A DNA stretch of 8,179 nucleotides from positions 1-8,179 of the forward strand of contig DHWG01000126.1 in assembly GCA_002413075.1 (NCBI GenBank), written 5' to 3'. Each line of letters begins with the position of its first letter. Position 1 is the first letter of the stretch. A program made the position numbers and the translations under genes. A model generated the notes under the pieces. It was given only the letters and a program-made list of their open reading frames with translations. It was not told the origin of the DNA and did no database searches. Below are positions 5,890 through 8,179 of the stretch, in pieces. The DNA is from Desulfosporosinus sp. UBA5188 (GTDB lineage: Bacteria; Bacillota; Desulfitobacteriia; Desulfitobacteriales; Desulfitobacteriaceae).

Positions 5890-7140
5890 ATGGACACTAA
5901 TTTTGCAAAAGTTCTTGAACTCGCCAAAAAATATCAGCCGGATATGAGCCGGTTTTTACGGGACCTTATCGCCATTCCTGGTGAAAGTTGTGGAGAAGAG
6001 AAAGTTGTCCTGCGCATCAAGGAAGAAATGGACAAAGTAGGCTTCGATAAAGTAGAAATTGACCCCATGGGTAATATCTTAGGTTATATGGGTCATGGTA
6101 AACATCTGATCGCGATGGATGCGCACATTGATACGGTCGGCATCGGCGATCCTTCGCTTTGGAAGTATGATCCGTATCTTGGGTATGAAGATGAAGAAAT
6201 TATTATCGGGCGCGGTGCCTCTGACCAAATTGGTGGCATGGTTTCGATGGTTTACGCTGGAAAAATTATTAAGGATCTGAGTTTGGAAGGCGAATATACA
6301 TTGGTTGTCGTGGGTTCCATACAAGAAGAAGATTGTGATGGTTTATGCTGGCAGTACATTATTAATGAAGATAAAGTCGTACCGGAGTTCGTTGTCATTA
6401 CCGAACCGACCGATGGAAAGATTTATAGAGGACATCGCGGACGGATGGAAATTAAAGTCATGACGAAAGGCATCAGTTGTCATGGGTCGGCACCAGAGCG
6501 TGGTGACAATGCGATTTACAAAATGGCGCCAATTCTAACAGAACTGCGGGGCTTACATGAAAATCTGTTGGATCATCCGTTTCTCGGTAAAGGGAGCTTG
6601 GCCGTTTCGGAAATCTTCCATACCTCTCCATCCCGTTGTGCGGTGGCTGACAGTTGCTGGATTTCCATTGATCGTCGTCTCACGGCGGGCGAGTCATGGG
6701 AATTTGCAGTTCAACAGATTAAGAACCTGCCTTCTGTAAAAGCTGCGTGTGCGGAAGTTACGATGTATACGTATGAACGGCCCTCTTATACGAACTTAGT
6801 TTATCCGACAGAATGCTATTTCCCAACCTGGCTTATTGAGGAAGGACATCCGGTAACGTCCACGTTGGAAGAGGCTTATAAAGGCTTATTTGGTAAAGAT
6901 CCAGTGGTTGATAAGTGGACCTTCTCCACCAACGGTGTTTCCATCATGGGACGTTTCGGAATCCCTTGCATTGGTTTTGGTCCTGGTCATGAAGATCAAG
7001 CCCACGCTCCCAATGAACGAACCTGGAAAAAGGAATTGGTGGATTGCGCGGCCATGTATGCGATGATTCCTAGTGTTTACGTTGATAAATTTGCTAAGCA
7101 GATGCCCGAGGACACTGAGAATTTGGTTAAAATTAAATAG
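5890..7140 (+). CDS. ygeY: YgeY-type M20-family metallohydrolase (selenium-metabolism-linked)
   Basis: A cytoplasmic di-zinc hydrolase of the ArgE/DapE/M20 fold with 416 residues. Expected metal and catalytic residues are visible: H79 and D81 in MDAHIDT, D112 in GRGASDQIGGM, E146/E147 in IQEED, E172 in ITEPTDG and H372 in AHAPNE. The dimerisation (lid) domain begins near GHRGRMEIKV and contains SCHGSAPERGDNA. The start ATG follows AAAGGGG at 5874-5880. The family is named for co-occurrence with selenium-dependent hydroxylases; it is not a selenoprotein and no in-frame TGA is present. Its substrate is probably an acylated or ureido diaminopropionate intermediate of purine breakdown; this is inference. 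It is the first gene of the sigma-54 unit, 62 nt before ygeW. Confidence 0.93.
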   Translation: MDTNFAKVLELAKKYQPDMSRFLRDLIAIPGESCGEEKVVLRIKEEMDKVGFDKVEIDPMGNILGYMGHGKHLIAMDAHIDTVGIGDPSLWKYDPYLGYEDEEIIIGRGASDQIGGMVSMVYAGKIIKDLSLEGEYTLVVVGSIQEEDCDGLCWQYIINEDKVVPEFVVITEPTDGKIYRGHRGRMEIKVMTKGISCHGSAPERGDNAIYKMAPILTELRGLHENLLDHPFLGKGSLAVSEIFHTSPSRCAVADSCWISIDRRLTAGESWEFAVQQIKNLPSVKAACAEVTMYTYERPSYTNLVYPTECYFPTWLIEEGHPVTSTLEEAYKGLFGKDPVVDKWTFSTNGVSIMGRFGIPCIGFGPGHEDQAHAPNERTWKKELVDCAAMYAMIPSVYVDKFAKQMPEDTENLVKIK

Positions 7141-7144
7141 GACG

Positions 7145-7155
7145 AGGCGTGATTA
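7145..7155 (+). repeat. 11-bp leader repeat, copy 2 (ygeY-ygeW gap)
   Basis: This is an exact second copy of AGGCGTGATTA from 5833-5843, lying in the 62-nt gap between ygeY and ygeW. Its distance to the next start codon differs from copy 1 by one base. Both copies are followed within a few bases by GATC. Confidence 0.4.
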
Positions 7156-7202
7156 TGCTGATCGCACACGTTTCAAAAATAATTAGATATAAGGAGATTT
7201 TT

Positions 7203-8179
7203 ATGAAAACATTGAACGATTACATTGAAAAATTAAATAATTTGAATTTTAAAGAAATGTACAACAGTGACTTTCTCCTGACTTGGGAAAAATCAGAGGA
7301 TGAGTTGGAAGCTGTATTTACAATGGCTGACGCTCTTCGCTTTATGAGAGAAAACAACATCTCTACTAAGGTTTTTGAAAGCGGACTTGGGGTTTCTTTA
7401 TTCCGTGACAACTCTACCCGTACCCGTTTCAGCTTTACATCTGCCTGTAATCTTCTAGGACTTGAGGTTCAGGACTTGGATGAAGGGAAATCCCAAGTAG
7501 CTCACGGCGAAACAGTTCGTGAAACTGCCAACATGGTCTCCTTTATGGCAGACGTCATCGGTATTCGTGATGATATGTATATCGGCAAGGGAAACGCTTA
7601 CATGCGTGAAGTTTCCGAGGCTGTAAAGCAAGGAAATATGGATGGAATTTTAGAGCAAAGACCTACCCTTGTCAACCTACAGTGCGATATAGATCACCCT
7701 ACTCAGGCAATGGCCGACATGCTGCATATCATTCATGAATTTGGTGGTATTGAGAACCTGAAAGGAAAGAAGATTGCCATGTCATGGGCTTACTCACCTT
7801 CCTACGGAAAGCCGCTTTCTGTGCCTCAAGGTATCGTCGGTTTAATGACTCGTATGGGGATGGACGTAGTTCTTGCACATCCTGAGGGATATGAGATTAT
7901 GTCAGACGTGGAAGAAGTTGCCAAGGAAAATGCTGCAAAATCAGGAGGATCTTTCACAAAAACAAACAGCATGGAAGAAGCCTTCAGAGATGCCGACATT
8001 GTTTATCCAAAGAGCTGGGCTCCCTTTGTAGCGATGGAAAGACGTACTGAATTATATGGTAACGGTGATTTGGATGGGATCAAGGCCCTTGAAAAGGAAT
8101 TACTGGCACAGAATGCAGAGCATAAAGATTGGGCTTGCACAGAAGAAATGATGAAGTTGACAAAGGCTGGCAAAGCCAC
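7203..8179 (+). CDS. ygeW: YgeW-type (knotted) carbamoyltransferase, 3' end beyond the window
   Basis: The reading frame opens at ATG 7203, with AAGGAG at 7191-7196 as ribosome site, and stays open for 325 codons to the window edge. Family members have about 395 residues, so roughly 70 C-terminal residues are missing. The carbamoyl-phosphate site STRTR is at 71-75 (LFRDNSTRTRFSF), and HPTQ at 165-168 is the second transcarbamylase signature. AHGETVRETANM and IRDDMYIGKGNAYMREV are segments I recognise from E. coli YgeW. The natural substrate of YgeW is not firmly known to me. In this setting it probably releases or transfers a carbamoyl group of a ureido intermediate, giving carbamoyl phosphate. 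No terminator separates it from ygeY, so the two are likely co-transcribed. Its arginine codons differ clearly from those of ygeY. Confidence 0.93.
   Translation, partial: MKTLNDYIEKLNNLNFKEMYNSDFLLTWEKSEDELEAVFTMADALRFMRENNISTKVFESGLGVSLFRDNSTRTRFSFTSACNLLGLEVQDLDEGKSQVAHGETVRETANMVSFMADVIGIRDDMYIGKGNAYMREVSEAVKQGNMDGILEQRPTLVNLQCDIDHPTQAMADMLHIIHEFGGIENLKGKKIAMSWAYSPSYGKPLSVPQGIVGLMTRMGMDVVLAHPEGYEIMSDVEEVAKENAAKSGGSFTKTNSMEEAFRDADIVYPKSWAPFVAMERRTELYGNGDLDGIKALEKELLAQNAEHKDWACTEEMMKLTKAGKA

Noticed and set aside
5890..7140. Possible selenocysteine codon in ygeY, given its selenium-linked family name
   Set aside because: The frame has no in-frame TGA. The name reflects genomic co-occurrence, not selenium in the protein.
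1..8179. CRISPR arrays, tRNA or rRNA genes, transposases, attachment sites
   Set aside because: I looked and saw no regularly spaced repeats, tRNA-like cloverleaf, transposase-like protein or flanking duplication.

Overview
The window looks like the chromosome of a strictly anaerobic, low-to-moderate GC Firmicute. The Desulfosporosinus/Desulfitobacterium group is my best guess, from protein style, AT-rich intergenic regions, strong AGGAGG-type ribosome sites and heavy use of sigma-54. This is an impression from reading; no alignment was run. All genes lie on the + strand.

Left part (1-2230): two small regulator/membrane-protein operons, each closed by a hairpin terminator. The first is an XRE-type repressor (77-292) overlapping a four-helix membrane protein (279-740). 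The second is a PadR-family regulator (877-1428) overlapping by ATGA a NapH-like membrane ferredoxin (1425-2144). A 7-bp inverted repeat next to the PadR promoter is a plausible autoregulatory operator.

Right part (2231-8179): a sigma-54-controlled catabolic cluster. It has ygeX (2,3-diaminopropionate ammonia-lyase, 2437-3660), a sigma-54 enhancer-binding activator with a cysteine-bearing sensor domain (3772-5535), ygeY (M20-type hydrolase, 5890-7140) and ygeW (carbamoyltransferase-like, 7203 to the window end, incomplete). In other anaerobes and E. coli, ygeW/X/Y occur together in clusters linked to selenium-dependent molybdenum hydroxylases and anaerobic purine or urate breakdown. YgeX supplies pyruvate and ammonia from diaminopropionate.

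The two metabolic transcription units each start with a textbook -24/-12 promoter (GG-N10-GC) at 2284-2300 and 5777-5792. Upstream of the ygeY promoter sit two 13-bp palindromes (5594-5606 and 5676-5688) at enhancer distance. Upstream of the ygeX promoter sits a different 17-bp dyad (2171-2187), whose half-site form recurs at the activator's own promoter (3739-3755). The simplest reading is that the activator senses a pathway metabolite and/or redox state and switches on ygeX on one side and ygeY-ygeW on the other. Other regulatory elements are a long 18-bp-arm terminator after ygeX, a hairpin in the ygeX leader, and an 11-bp sequence repeated in the leaders of ygeY and ygeW.
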